64,000 nucleotides of DNA from Pyrus communis (lineage: Eukaryota; Streptophyta; Magnoliopsida; Rosales; Rosaceae), in contig NC_084818.1 of assembly GCF_963583255.1 (NCBI RefSeq), positions 10,046,222 through 10,110,221 of the forward strand, read 5' to 3'. Below are positions 24,203 through 36,589 of the stretch, piece by piece; positions within the stretch are counted from its first letter, which is position 1, and the number at the start of each line of letters is the position of its first letter. The position numbers were made by a program, and so were the translations under genes. The notes beneath the pieces were generated by a model. The model was not told where the DNA came from, ran no database searches, and saw only the letters and a list, made by a program, of their open reading frames with translations.

Positions 24203-24691
24203 TTATTCCGAGCTGAGATTTTTGATATCAAAATTTCCACTTTGAGTTTTTCCAAGGCCGAATAAAATATCATCTCCAAATTTGTTTGGCTTGACGAATG
24301 ATTTTTCATCATCGCTCGCCGAATGCGTTGAGCAATTATTAAGCCCCCCAAGCATAATAATTTCACTAATTTCGGCTTTTAACTTGAACAACTTAGCCAA
24401 ATGGGATTTCTCTATATCGGCTTTATTGCCAATAATCATATCAATTAGCGTGGTTTTTTCGGCTAGGCCTATATCTCGGCCTTGTTCATCATTAGAGCAC
24501 TCCTCTGACGAATCATTTTCTAAGTCGATTTTTAGCTTAGAAACTTGAATTTTTTCTTTTAGGCCAACCAAACTTTCAATCTCGACTGAAAAAATAGGTG
24601 GCCTAGGTTTTTCTTCGGCCGTCTTGACAATTCTCCTAGGCCAAATTTTGATTGTGGCTGGAGCGGAAAATTGCTCCCATCTTCTAGACAA
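24203..24691 (-). pseudogene. Frame 1 inside the non-autonomous LTR element
   Basis: 162 codons, acidic and lysine-rich (ESLVGLKEKIQVSKLKIDLE, then DSSEECSNDEQG). It lies just downstream of the primer-binding site, where gag would be. No zinc knuckle or known domain is visible. It may be a remnant of an element-specific protein. Confidence 0.35.
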
Positions 24692-24830
24692 CTTTTCAAG
24701 GAGTTATGCTTTCTTCTTGTAGCAATTCTTTACTTGGCGCTAAATCTCGTCCAATGGAACCTGATTGAGATCTTGATCTATCATGTGAACTTCATAGTTT
24801 TAGCACTGGGTCCCATTGGGTGTGCCAAAA

Positions 24831-26086
24831 TGTTGACCCTAAAAACTACCAAGCCTACGTGGCATGCATGCCAAGTAATTAATAAGCTAACTATGTCATT
24901 CGGTTGTGTGCATGGTGTGCCAACTCATCGGCCGAGGAGTAAAATATGTTGATGTGGCATTGGGCGTGTTGCTGACTTCTTGATCTTGAGACTGGAGCCG
25001 AGGAAGGAACACATCTCGGTTTTCGGGTTCTAGAGCCTGAAGACAAGGCTGCTAATTCTGCGGAGTTCAATATCAAATTCGTCTTTCAATGTGCTGAATG
25101 TAGTAATCTGTAACACCTCACTTCGAAGAGAAGACTAATGAGATGACCTTTGCCAATAAGGATTCAAAAATTCTTCTCGACCGAGACTTAGATAGATAAC
25201 CAGTCGACCTCGACGCAATGCTATTTATCCAAACTGAAGGTGCTCCGTTGTCGGTTGATTCTACGACAACAATGTTGTTTATCCAAACTGAAGATGTCAC
25301 AGGTTGCCTTCACAGTGCTGTTTATCCAAACTGAAGATGTGCTAGCGGAAAAAGAAAATAAAAATCTCAAGTTTATGTGTTGAGTTCGATGGGCTTTCTG
25401 TTTTCTACACATCTTGTATTTATAGGACTATCATCTTAATGGTCGTCGTGTTGTAAAACTGCCGTCAATATCAAAGCTTCCTCCTACATAACAATCTCAT
25501 GCAAAACAAAAGATTGTTATGCCTTATGACTTACCAGCACAACACCACCACGTGCTAATTAATAGCATATACCAATTATTAGCATATATCTTTGTGCTGA
25601 TATTCATCCTAATTTGAAATATGCCAATAACCTGCATGCATGGCTGACCAACTCTAAGCACACGTGGAGGATACGCCCTATTGATTCCATCTTGGTATCC
25701 CATTTAAACCAGAATATTTGGCATCTTCATCTTTATGCATGCATTAATCTCTCTGCCAATCAATATCCATTTGCCAACCAACGCCGTAGTGCATTAGGAC
25801 TCTTGATAAAATGCTCTGATACTCCAATCCACCACACGTCTAAATTCCAAGAATCCCAAATCAAATTGAACTGCATTGCTCGTTTTCAAGTCGGAGATAT
25901 AATTTGCATCTCATTGCATAAGAAAATGTCAAGATAAATCATTAAAAAGATAATTATGATAAAAACCATAATATTATCCTTTAATAATAACAAAATTATC
26001 TTCACTTTTTCATCCAACGGTTGGGAGTTATGCCCATTCAACGGTCTTGATTGCACGGACCGATGATGTAATTTTGGGTCCAAACA
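24831..26086 (-). repeat. 5' LTR of the 4.6-kb element
   Basis: 1256 bases; begins TGTTGACCCTAAAAACTACC on the plus strand, the same as the partner LTR. It has a deletion near 25370 and an extra TACCAATTATTAGCATA near 25570. Confidence 0.88.
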
Positions 26087-26367
26087 GGAGGATATTTAGC
26101 AATTTCCTATATATTTCTCAAGGTACAATAAATTTACTATGAAATTTCTAAACTAAAGTATAAGAAAATTATATAACATGTGGAACTACGTCATTGGGCC
26201 ACTAAATGATGGGGCCTAATAGTGATATGTGACTGCTATTTTGATTTCATCTGATTTTTCTTTTAAGAAAAAAAAAATGTACTTAATGCTTACAAGTATG
26301 GTAGTCAATTTCCCAAATTATATGAGAAATAAAAAAGAAGAAGAAAAGAACACTTAATCGTATATGG

Positions 26368-26545
26368 TCTCTGGGGAGAGGTTCCATCCGGATCTCTCTC
26401 ACTGAGTTCTAGGGATCTGGAGATCCGAACTCTTGAAATTTGATTAAACGGCTATAATTATTTTAACTTTTAAAAGAGCCATCTATTTGTAACCGTTTGA
26501 TCAAATTTTAAGGGTCCGGATTTTCGGATGAGATCTCTTCCATGG
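26368..26545. repeat. Foldback MITE, family D copy 4
   Basis: CTTGAAATTTGATTAAACGG and its partner CGTTTGATCAAATTTTAAGG; outer arms CATCCGGATCTCTC and GGATGAGATCTCTTCC. Confidence 0.55.
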
Positions 26546-26664
26546 TCTCTTGGCACTGGAGGCCAAACTTTTGCGTTTTTTGTGAAAATTAAATCTAAGA
26601 TCTCTTACCCAAGGAAAAAAGAATACTATTAGACTGTAGTATTAAATGACAACAAACCTTTTTC

Positions 26665-27048
26665 TGTTGAAAAGTCTAGTGGGTAATGAATGCCCACATA
26701 GAAACTGAAGACATTGGGTAGATTTTCAATGCCCATAAAATTAATCTTGACTTGGGAGATGAAGAAAAATTATATTGTCAAAGATGTGTGATTGGAGTTG
26801 CTCTATAAATAGAGCACTCCGTATGCTTTCAATATAGAGCAGAGAAAGAAAGAGAAAGAAAGAGAGGAAGAAAATAGGAGATGAGAGAATACATAGAGTT
26901 ATCTTTGTACTCCTGTTATTCAAATTATAATGAAAGCACCACTGCTGCCCAAGGACGTACTCCAGTCACACTGACTGTAGAGGAACCTCGTAAATTTTGT
27001 GTCTTATTTTATTTATTCCACTGCACACACACCGTCGATTATACAACA
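26665..27048 (+). mobile_element. Solo LTR (Copia-type)
   Basis: 384 bases starting TGTTGAAAAGTCTAGTGGG and ending ATTATACAACA, flanked by TTTTC on both sides (26660-26664 and 27049-27053). It carries its own TATA box CTCTATAAATAGAGC (26799-26813) and downstream sequence GAGGAACCTCGTAAATTTTG typical of the R/U5 part of plant Copia LTRs. No internal domain is present, so it arose by LTR-LTR recombination. Confidence 0.8.
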
Positions 27049-27053
27049 TTTTC

Positions 27054-29440
27054 TTTTTTTTCCCTCCTAAAATTCCAATTTTTGTCCCTCTCACTCTCCA
27101 CCTGGCTAGAATACATTGGACCAAAATGTATAGCCTATCCATCCTAATCAGGCTCATTAATTATTTGGGAAAAGGTTCAATCATATACCATTCAGGGCCA
27201 TGCTTAAAATTAAAATTGTGACATAGACATATACCCTCTTATAATTTTCCTCCACATGCCATTGTTCTTCCAAAACATTTCTTCACGTGTTGCATACACT
27301 TGGGGTATCTACTCCTGTGGTCCAAATAACAACACATAAAGGTGTCCCGCTACGTACCCAACAAAATCATTAATTTAGAAACACCACCCACCCCCTTGGG
27401 TGCCTTCTTGCATGTACTTGCTCATTCACATAAAGTTATAGGGCATCCTGGATTCGATGAATGGCTCAGCCCCTGTCGATAAACATCGGTGTTTGAGTAG
27501 CTAGATTGAGATTGTCAACATTGGGTTATATAAATTTAGCCGTCCAATGTTCCAGTGTATGTGTGCATTGTAGAATTTTTTCAAAAAAATTATAAAGAAA
27601 ACTAATGAAAATGACTTCAAAATTTTGAGTTTTAACAAAAAAATCATCCTATAATTTTATTTAATGATAAGGACAAGAGAAAGAAAACTAAAAACTAAAA
27701 AAACCCTAACTAAAGGCGCATGCAAGGAGCACCCAACTAGCCCTTCAGTTGCATAACCCTTTGACATAATCCAAGCATACTTTATTCCTCTAAAATTAAA
27801 ATTTCAAATTGAAGTGGGTTCTGTTCGATTCAGAACCACATCTGGGGCAGTATGGTTGGGTGGGAATCGGTCAGGTGTGGGTTGTGTGGCATTGAGCTAT
27901 TAGCCATGCATGACTTTAACAGCGTGGATGTTGATCTCTATCATGTTTTTTTTTTTTTTTAATCTTTTTATTGCATTCTGGTGAAATAACTTGAAAATCT
28001 AGGACGAGCATCTATCGTTAAGTTTCATAAATAGTGTAGTATCGTTAAGTTTTATAAGCAGTGTACTAAATTTCATAAACAGTATAGTACTATTAAGTTT
28101 CATAAATAGTGTAGTAAATTTCATAAACAGTTTATGTGAGAAGTGCGTGGATCTGAGTGTCAGTTGTTTTTTTTTTAAATATTAAAATTATGTCTTTTTC
28201 ATTAAAATTTAAATTTTTTTATTATATAAAGTTTTAGCATTGTTTTTTATTAAGGTAAACTTAGTCCAAAACTTTTTCATTAAAGTTCCCTTTATAACTT
28301 GCAACTCTTGGGTTTTCTTCTCTTTTTCATGCAGGATTACTGTTTCACTAGATTAAAAAAAATGAAAATTAGACTCTCTCCCTTGTAACTCATTTAATTT
28401 CGGGTTCAACCCATCACATTTATTTTTCATGAGAAAAATCTATTTACTAGGCACCAACTAAGTAAGTTTCCTTTACTTGCTTGATGACTCAAATTATGTA
28501 TCTTCCTTGATTTTATACAACGATCAAAACTGTTTGTTTTTTAAGAGCATCTCCAAAGGAATTGTAAAATTTTAATGGATTTATAAACTCATAGATTTCA
28601 TGGAGTTTAATTGATTTTTAGAGATTCAATATAAAATTTTGATTCAATTCCCTTGAAATCTTAGGGAGAGAGGTGATATTTGTGAATGTTTAAAATACAC
28701 TACGATGATATTTGTGAATGTTTAAAATACACTACGAAATCTCTCAAATTCCCTCAAATTCCTTAACTTTTTAAAATTCTTTAGAATAAATTCTTAATTG
28801 AATACACCTGATATGTTATAAACTTATTTAAAATCTTAATTGAATACTCTCGGATTCCTAATGACTTTAAAAAAACTATTTTAAAATCTTGATTGAACAT
28901 GTTAAATTTTAGAAAATCACTTGAAATTCTAATTGAATACCCCTACATTCATTAAAAGAATTAAAATGCCTCAAAATCTTAATTGAATACACCCCTTAAT
29001 TTAATCGTCTATGTGACATTTTGACATCTTTTTAAAGTTTTGCTCTTCATTCGAGTTGTCAAATTAAATTATTATAAGAAATGTTTTAAAACAAAGACAA
29101 AAAACAAATAATAATAAAACTCGTTTATAATCAATTAAAAAAAAGATTTGAAACTATTGTCAATTTCGGTTAAAAAATATCATTATTGTCTTTTTTTACT
29201 GTTAGTGCTAATTTAAATATTTTGACATCTCTTTTGAGATGCTTTAGAAAGTATTGTTTTTTCTTATCATACTTCGTAATTTTCTTGGGCATGATGAGGG
29301 AGCTTTTTTAGTCTTAAATGTTCAATTAAATCATGCATGAACCCCACCATCACAATCAACTATCACTTGGCGCACACATGGCATTGAAATAACCAGTCCA
29401 TTGATCTATTATGCAAGGGCATAACTGACATTTCACAGGA
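27054..29440. other. Intergenic AT-rich DNA upstream of the ERF gene
   Basis: Holds a degenerate array of AAGTTTCATAAATAGTGTAG (about 28017-28130), a perfect 32-base tandem duplication (28676-28738), repeated TCTTAATTGAATAC blocks (28791-29000) and a partial copy of the family-H MITE (about 29002-29240). No gene is supported. Confidence 0.5.
28676..28738. repeat. Tandem duplication of a 32-base unit
   Basis: GATATTTGTGAATGTTTAAA plus 12 more bases occurs twice head to tail, identical until the last base. This suggests a recent slippage or repair event. Confidence 0.9.
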
Positions 29441-29531
29441 AACTATAACTTATAAGGCCAAAGGCCTGCACAAAGTAAGTAACAAGTGCGAGTGACACTC
29501 CCCTTCAGAGGAGAGGGTTCTAATATTGTAC
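29440..29531 (+). promoter_or_regulatory. ERF core promoter and short leader
   Basis: A TATA-like CTTATAAGG at about 29449-29457 lies some 75-80 bases before the ATG, leaving room for a transcription start near 29480 and a leader of about 50 bases. This is a motif reading only. Confidence 0.4.
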
Positions 29532-30077
29532 ATGGAACAACCACCATACATTGAAGATGATCCGAGCACCACCACCATCAACACCAAAAAAGCCAACTCG
29601 CAAGGCGGAGGCACCCGCCACCCGGTGTACCGAGGCGTCCGGAAGCGGAAGTGGGGGAAATGGGTGTCCGAAATTAGGGAACCGCGCAAGAAATCACGCA
29701 TTTGGCTAGGTTCTTTCCCCGTGCCCGAGATGGCAGCCAAGGCCTACGACGTTGCCGCCTACTGTCTCAAAGGCCGAAAAGCACAGCTGAACTTCCCCGA
29801 GGACGTCGACCACTTGCCCAGGCCCTCCACGAGAACGGCTAGGGACATTCAGGCGGCAGCAGCCCAAGCAGCACATAGAGTCATGAAGTCATCACATATC
29901 ACCAAGAAAAATGACGACGACGACGATCATCACGGTGGATTGGACGGTGGTGATGATTTTTGGGGAGAGATTGAGTTGCCTGAGTTGATGAACAATAGCG
30001 GGTGCTATTGGAATTCATGTGGCTGGAATATGACTGCGTTTTCAGGTGATGCAGCGGCGGTAGCATGGCCGGAGTGA
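29532..30077 (+). CDS. DREB-type AP2/ERF transcription factor (ERF023-like)
   Basis: Encodes 181 residues without introns. A single AP2/ERF DNA-binding domain starts with [20 protein letters not shown] at about residues 34-53 and runs to LNFPE near residue 93. The WV and SEIREP positions are those of the DREB subfamily, whose members bind DRE/CRT-type promoter elements in the nucleus. [20 protein letters not shown] and the [11 protein letters not shown] helix after the domain point to the small single-domain group that includes Arabidopsis ERF020-ERF024. The C-terminus is acidic (a run of Asp, then EIELPEL) and may act in transcriptional regulation. The ATG at 29532 was chosen as the first in-frame ATG; the frame upstream opens only with TTG. 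No frameshift is seen. The ERF023 orthology guess is supported by the nearby bHLH gene, which is its neighbour in Arabidopsis. Confidence 0.93.
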   Translation: MEQPPYIEDDPSTTTINTKKANSQGGGTRHPVYRGVRKRKWGKWVSEIREPRKKSRIWLGSFPVPEMAAKAYDVAAYCLKGRKAQLNFPEDVDHLPRPSTRTARDIQAAAAQAAHRVMKSSHITKKNDDDDDHHGGLDGGDDFWGEIELPELMNNSGCYWNSCGWNMTAFSGDAAAVAWPE

Positions 30078-30177
30078 GAGGCTTGCCTCTGATTAAGAAG
30101 TGTTGGGTGTGGTTGGTAAGGCCATTTATGTGTACTAGTTAATTTTGTTAGGTAGATTAGATTGTTTTTAGGCGTGG

Positions 30178-30330
30178 AGTAATGCTATTCATACCATGTT
30201 TTTATACAACATTTCTATATCACCTTAAGTGACATTTGATGTGGACAGTCACATTATTTGAATTAATCATATTTTTAAATTTAGTTCATTATTTAAAAAC
30301 CACACTTAAAATCGAGCACAATTATCCCGT
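30178..30330. repeat. Partial MITE, family G
   Basis: AATGCTATTCATACCATGTT and CTTAAGTGACATTTGATGTG match the left part of the element at 32497-32803. Confidence 0.5.
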
Positions 30331-30389
30331 AAATATGTGAAAATTTGTATATGCATGCATGAATAGCTATTAAATTATTGTTGGTTGGT

Positions 30390-30550
30390 TTGATTAGTCA
30401 CTAGGCTCCTGGCCTAACCCCACAACATTTGGGGCGCGAGAAGTTCTAGCATTTGTTAAGGTCAATACCCTGAAAGAGAGCCGAACCCCAGACGACTTGA
30501 GAGCAAACCAAGGACCTCACAGTTAGACCAACACGTCTTAGGTGTTGATC
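30390..30550 (-). mobile_element. SINE-like sequence with Pol III boxes
   Basis: On the minus strand, TGGTCTAACTGTGAGG resembles a tRNA A box and GGGTTCGGCTCTC, about 35 bases downstream, resembles a B box. A body with GGGGTTAGGCCAGGAGCC follows. The layout fits a tRNA-derived SINE head. No clear tail or target duplication is visible. Confidence 0.35.
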
Positions 30551-30994
30551 ATCATAAAACCGTTTCTTCATTACACTCACCACTCATGAAGAGATTATTA
30601 ATGATCTTTGATACATGGATTTGTTCCTAATGTTCCCTTACCGTTAATTTCATGCATCCGGCTTCATATGCATTGCGATCTATATTATTACCAGTCAAAA
30701 TAGAAGCAATTCTAATGACTTGAAATATAATGTTTATCTACTAATTTGGTGTATAAGTAAAATCACCATATATGTGAACGAAAATGATTTTTTTTTCCTA
30801 CTTGTAGGTCATAAATTTGGAGTGACCTTACTAAGTATTGTTTTTCATGCAAAATCACTTTGAATTAGGCCCGTAATTGGACCTAATTGGTACTTGCCAC
30901 ATCATTATTTAACTGTCAATTTAACAGATTGATTAACAGTTGTGTGAGAGTGAAATTAAATAATAAGTAAATATGGAATTGAAATGTTTTATAA

Positions 30995-31205
30995 ATAGAC
31001 TTTTTAACCAAAATGGTCTTCGAGATTTGCATAATTTTTCACTTTAGTCCTTGAGATTTGAAATCAATAGGAGTGGTTCTTGAGTTTGTTCACCGTCAAT
31101 CATTTTAATCATTCCGTGAAAAATTCTATTAAATAAGAACTAAAATGATAAAAATATCATCAATTTAATAAACATGGGCTAAAATGATTTGATAAAAATT
31201 CCGAC
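30995..31205. repeat. Family A MITE cut off by the LINE remnant
   Basis: Begins GACTTTTTAACCAAAATGGT and follows the left half of the family, stopping at GATTTGATAAAAATTCC where LINE-like sequence begins. Confidence 0.55.
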
Positions 31206-32480
31206 AGAGAAAGTTTGTAGACACGCATAGGAGGTTGCCAGTCTTTGCGAAGTGATTGTCAGCCCTTCCAAAGAACTTGAGGAAGCGAAGAGAAATGGCT
31301 AGCGTGGCCCAAAAAAAGGTTTTGTAAACATTACATCAATGTAGAGTTGTAGACAGATGGCTGTCAGCTCCGCCAACAGCCATGAAAACATTAATCTGGA
31401 ACTGCCGAGGGCTTGGGAACCCTCGGAAAGTTCAGGCGCTACTCGATCTCGTCAAGCAGCAAGGTCCCACTTTGGTATTTCTGCTGAGTGCTGATTATTG
31501 GAGATTCACGGGATTGTATGACCATCCTTTCACTGAGAATCAAATCTTGTCCTGGAACCTATTGAGGAATCTGGCAAATAAGGCGTCTATCAATCGGATG
31601 GTTGGAGGGGACTTCAACGAACTGATTCACATTCATGAAAAGTGGGAGGTCTCATCTGCCCAATCAGACAAATTTGAGACTTCCAGGAAGCATTAAACGA
31701 CTGTAAGCTTTTGAACATGGGTGTCTCTAGTATTTCCTTTACTTAGGTAACCACTCATCATGGTGGCACCAAGGATAGGCTCGACAGGGCGGAAGCTGCT
31801 GCTGATGTCCAAAGGGTTATATTCAACCTACTCGGGGACTTTGACAAGGTGATCCTTTCTCCCTTTATCATTTCGTGATTTGTGTTGAAGGGATCTCACT
31901 AGGCAATGGTGCTGCATCGGTGAATCACCTTTTGTTTACGAATGACAATTTTATTTTCTCTAAGGCTACTGTCTCTAACTGTAACCAGGTTGCTGGCACC
32001 CTTATTGCTTATGAACGTGCCCTAGGCCAGAGACTCAACCTCCAAAAGAGCAAGGTGTGTTTTAGTCGGAATGTAAAGAGGCAGAAAAAACTAAGGCTTG
32101 TCGCTGCAATTGAGGTGAACTGTGTCGACAAACATGAATGTCATCTCGGTTTACCGACGATTGTTGGCCATAATCGTAGATTTTGCTTTGGCTTCATCAA
32201 GGAAACGACTACAAGGTTGGAAGGGGAGACTTCTTAGTGCGGTTGGTAAAGAACTCCTTGTCAAATTTGTGGCCCTTCCAACTTATCTTATGAGTTGTTT
32301 CATTCTTCCTAGAACAATTCAGTGCGTCCATATCATCCTTTAGGAGGAATGGGTCTGATGAAAAAAAAAGAAAAAAAAAAAGAAAGGTCCACTGACTGTC
32401 TTGGAACACACTGTGTCAAGCAAAAATCACGTACTAGCAAGTTGATGGCCTTCAATCCTGTCTATCAACTTTTTTCTACT
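31206..32480 (+). pseudogene. L1-type LINE remnant (endonuclease and reverse transcriptase pieces)
   Basis: At 31382 an endonuclease start reads MKTLIWNCRGLGNPRKVQAL, then GGDFNELIHIHEKW, as in plant L1 ORF2. After a deletion, 31875-32237 holds reverse-transcriptase-type sequence (VNHLLFTNDNFIF in place of the usual HLLFADD block). RLQGWKGRLLSAVGKELLVK then continues in another frame. VH-LSWNTLCQAK (with a stop) follows at about 32385. Most of ORF2 is missing and the frames shift several times. An A-rich insert lies at 32358-32385. Non-functional. Confidence 0.8.
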
Positions 32481-32496
32481 CTAAAAAACTTTATGA

Positions 32497-32803
32497 ATAA
32501 TACTATTCATACTATGTTTTTGTACCACATTTTCATACAATCTTAGGTGGCATTTGAGCTGAACAAGCTACATCATTTAATTTCAATCTTTTTATTAATT
32601 AAAACACTTAAATAATCTTAGGTGGAAGAATGAGACTCCTCGTATACTATAATCATCATTTAATTAACAATCTTTTTATTAATTATTGATTAACATTTTG
32701 ATTAAATGCTAATTAATTTAGATGATGTGGCTGTCCAATTCATCTGCCACCTAAGATGGTAAAAAAATATTGTATAAAATTGTGATAAGAATAGCATTAT
32801 TGA
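32497..32803. repeat. MITE, family G copy
   Basis: Inverted ends AATAATACTATTCATAC and (minus) AATAATGCTATTCTTATC; CTTAGGTGGCATTTGAG and its partner TCATCTGCCACCTAAG lie further in. Confidence 0.6.
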
Positions 32804-34791
32804 AACTTTATTAGTTAAAGTTCACAACAACATTGGGTTATGCATCTATTTAAACTCTATCCGTCTCCTCCAAGGAGTGGTCCACGATTGTCACAAGTGC
32901 ATATCAATACAATGACCAATCTACCCTTTAAAGCAAACATCATTATCAAATGCTCAAAAGGCTTAGCCATTGATTTTGGTTCCTATGTCCTATTGGTTTT
33001 GGCCGGTTTGCAAATCACATGGTGGATTAATCAGCACAGGATTTTGATGATTTTTCTAGCTTTTGTCCTTTTTTGTTAATTTAATTTTTTTTGGCACTTT
33101 TTAATATGGGATATTTTGCATGATAATTTGGTGCGTTTTAGTAGCTTTGGTGTGAGTTTTGACATAGGCCCAAGAAAAGTAGTAGAAATGCTCCCATCAT
33201 GAAAGGGCGGTCCTCTAACTCACGATAAATGTTTCAATCCGTTGTGAGTACGATAATGTAGTCTAAGTTAGTACTTAAAAAAATTCATATATATATTATA
33301 AAATTTGATATACCAAAATGCGTACCATTATCCTCAAAAATATCTCTTAATTGATATCGATGTAGATAAAAGAGTTTGATTGAGGACCACAAATTTAATT
33401 GCACTGTGAAACTTCTAATCACAACTGCTTTATTTGATTACTTTTTTCATTCAATTATTATTATGATACATGTGTTGTCACAAGAAAAGTTAAGAAACGT
33501 AGACAATGTAATATTCATATGATACTTAACGCTATTTAGTGATACAAAAGTAGTCTGCCCTACAAGATGCTACTACTTTATCGGACATTTTTATTCCATC
33601 TTTAATATGACATAATGATCTCATTTATCAAAGAAATTATTATTAGCATTTTAAAAATTTCATTCGATATTCTTTATAATTGTATTTTTCTTTGTAATTA
33701 TAGAAAGTTTGAAATATTAAATATGATTTTTAGAGTGTTAATAAGAATTCTCTATCAAAATTAAGAAAGACTATAATATCATTATCTTGATACATGGGAA
33801 AAGGTATAACGGTCTTGCTCCACATGGTTAAGGTTTTTTTTTTTTGTTGCTAAATTGTAAAATAAATTAATGTCATTTTTATTTCATGAATATTTCTTTT
33901 AAATTATTTCGCCCTAATATATGTTTTTTCATATTTATTTAGTGTTTAGAACAATGTTTAAAATATCAGTATATGCAATATACAAATTTATGAAAATATC
34001 AATAAATATATCGAAATTGATATCGGTTGCTTTTGGTGAAAATAATGAAAATTTAAAATGAAATTTTAGGAATTTTCAAGCATTAGTTTGAATGAAATAT
34101 CAGAGCTTCTTCCCTATTTAACAGATGTGTCAGAAAAATCGTTAATATATGTCGATTTTAGCCTAAACTTAATAGTTTCTCCGATATAAGGTGAACTTTA
34201 GACTTTACCCCCTATTTTCATATCTTTCGACGATTTTTTGGATATTTCCATGAAAATATCAATTGGATCGAAGAAATTTTAAACCCTGATTTAGGATGTT
34301 TCTATTGCATAAAGTAATGCTTTTAGAGTTGCATTAAGACATGCACTTCTTGTTGTTCGTGTGGACTACTATTGTATCATGGATGAAGTTGACCTAAAAA
34401 TAATATTAACTGTATTCAAGGAAAATGCTCTATTCCATGCTATGTTCCTAGAAATAGTTCGTACTACATTAACATTGTATTTGAATGAGGAAATTTAAAA
34501 TTATTTGAGAATTATAAAATAACGGAAATTGAAATGACATAATATTTTTTTTTATTTGTGATTTTTTTTATTTGATTAACCTAAAAGAACAATAAAATTT
34601 AAATTTGTAGTTTAATGTGTGTATAGAGTCATTAAAATATAAATGAGAGAGAGTAGTTAGGAAATGTGCTAGTAATGGTGGTGGAGATGGTTGTAATGAA
34701 GGTGGCTGGTGGTGATGGCGTTAAGGACGGTGAGGACAGTGGGTGGTGGCAGGTGGCATCAGAGGGGGAGACAACAATATGTGGTGGTGGC

Positions 34792-35342
34792 TGTTAACGC
34801 ATGGTTATTTTCGACCCTGATAGGCCCAAAGGAAAGTCAAAATCCGATGAGCATGGAAAGGTGAGGCCGAACGCTGCATAGAGCTTGAGGCCTCCGAGTG
34901 TTTAGTTGGCAGTTATGCCAAGCACTTCCAATAAAGCGTTTTCCGAGCACTAGATGGTAAGGTAGCCTCTGACAACTTTTAGGCATGGGGGTCTAGGAGC
35001 AGAGGAGGCAAGCCTACTCAGATGTCAACTCTGGGCTATGCGGTAACTAAAAGAGGAAACAAAAGACCTAAGAATTGGCATAACAACTGACATGTAGGGC
35101 ACTCAGGTACGAACTCGTCAGACAAATTAAGAGAGAAAAGCATACTGTTATAGCATAGCGCTGTTTGTAACTCGATCCTCCATTAATATAAAAAATTCAG
35201 TCAACGTAACCCAGATTTGAGGGATGAATCACTTAAATGTGTTATTTCTATTCACTTGAGAAGCCTAAGTTCATCAAGGATCAACACTTGATTCATTCAA
35301 CTTTTGTTAGCCTCACCATTTTTGAGTTCTAATAGTGTCGGC
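34792..35342. mobile_element. Possible solo LTR
   Basis: Starts TGTTAACGCATGGTTATTTT and ends GAGTTCTAATAGTGTCGGCA, giving TG...CA. Its base composition is more even than its surroundings, and it interrupts two GGTGGT-rich stretches. No clean target duplication could be read, so this is tentative. Confidence 0.35.
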
Positions 35343-36589
35343 ATCCATGATGGTGGTTGGTGGTCGCTTATAGTTGAGTTTTTTTTGTACTTTTTATTTT
35401 TACTCTCACTCGTGAATATTTGGGTAGTACAACTATTACATGGAATTTAAATTTGGAGATCCCAGATTTCAAGTTTTTCTTTTCATACAAGAGATCTAAA
35501 TTTTTATGTTTATAAATCTAAACAAGAGAGTTGGTGCATGCCAATTTATAAATACTCATTGTTGTCCAAATCCAAATTTATTTTCCTCATTCAAACATAG
35601 TCTAAGAGAACATCATGTATTTGGCTTCTTTGTTTCAACTAGTCTAGCTTCGCCAGTTTCAAAGAGAGGTCGCGAACCACCAATGCATTGATATTGTTCC
35701 CACTTAATCATCCGTACAATTAATAAGTGTAGGTTTTTATGCCAAAGTCTCACTGTAATTAGAAGTAGAACCATTTAATATATGTTGTGATTTGTTTTGT
35801 ATGATGGCCGATGTGAGCCTTTTTACTTTATTCAACGTATGCATTTGTTAACATAAGTGATTACTGGTTATGCACGAAATCTTGAATTCAATTTTTCGCC
35901 TATTAAGGTATCTTCTTAACCGAAAAAGGCTGGAGAGAGAAAAGGTTTCCTTGTTTTTAAGGTACTCCCGAGAATAAATTGTTCCGGCTTTCAACCTTAA
36001 CCGGTTAGAACTAGGTTGTTTTCGCGGCTTCTCCTTGTAACACTCAAGCCTAACGAGAATGGAAAAGGTGTGGTTGATTCTTTTGTGAACAGAGACATCT
36101 TTCTTTGTATCATTTCAAAAAAAGTTGCTAAACTGGGTGGGTACGTAAAAGATATTCTTTCTTTTCCATCACTTTGGCATGTAGAAAAAAAATATTATGA
36201 CATTTCATTTCTTACGGACTTTTCAAATTGACTGTTTTTTATATATCGTAACGGACGGTTCCAACGTTACTTTCACTTCATTTTCTAGGGTGGGAAGGTA
36301 AGAGAGTAGTATCTACGAGACCGCTCAAATTTCCAAGTCTCGTTTCAACATATATCCATCAGAAAACAAAGTAAGAAACAAAACATGAATTGGAAGGAAG
36401 TGCGAATCTCATGAGATCCATATGCAAACCAACAAAGAAAGGAACAAATAATATGCACTGGACAAATTAAGAAGAATCTTTAGGGTGAAAGAGTTCACAT
36501 ATCTACATATAATTGTACATCCATGTTGGAAATTTCCTGCTACTAAAATCTTATCCGTGCTTTTGAAGGGAATTTTTTTTATGGAAATG

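Larger units (their letters stand above)
21489..26086 (-). mobile_element. Non-autonomous LTR retrotransposon (4.6 kb)
   Basis: LTRs at 21489-22783 and 24831-26086 are bounded by TGTTGACCC...CCAAACA and flanked by the 5-bp duplication GGAGG (21484-21488 and 26087-26091). On the minus strand the right LTR is followed by TTTTGGCACACCCAATGGGA, the position of a primer-binding site, and the left LTR is preceded by a long purine tract (plus-strand CCTCCCCCCCCCC region, 22784-22815). The element is therefore transcribed leftward. The 2-kb interior has no reverse transcriptase, integrase or protease motif; two minus-strand frames are listed separately. The LTRs differ by mostly C/T and G/A changes plus a few indels, including about 50 bases missing near 25370. 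Confidence 0.88.

Noticed and set aside
21489..26086. Segmental duplication of a host gene region
   Set aside because: The two 1.26-1.3 kb copies have LTR ends, priming sites and a GGAGG target duplication, so they are LTRs.
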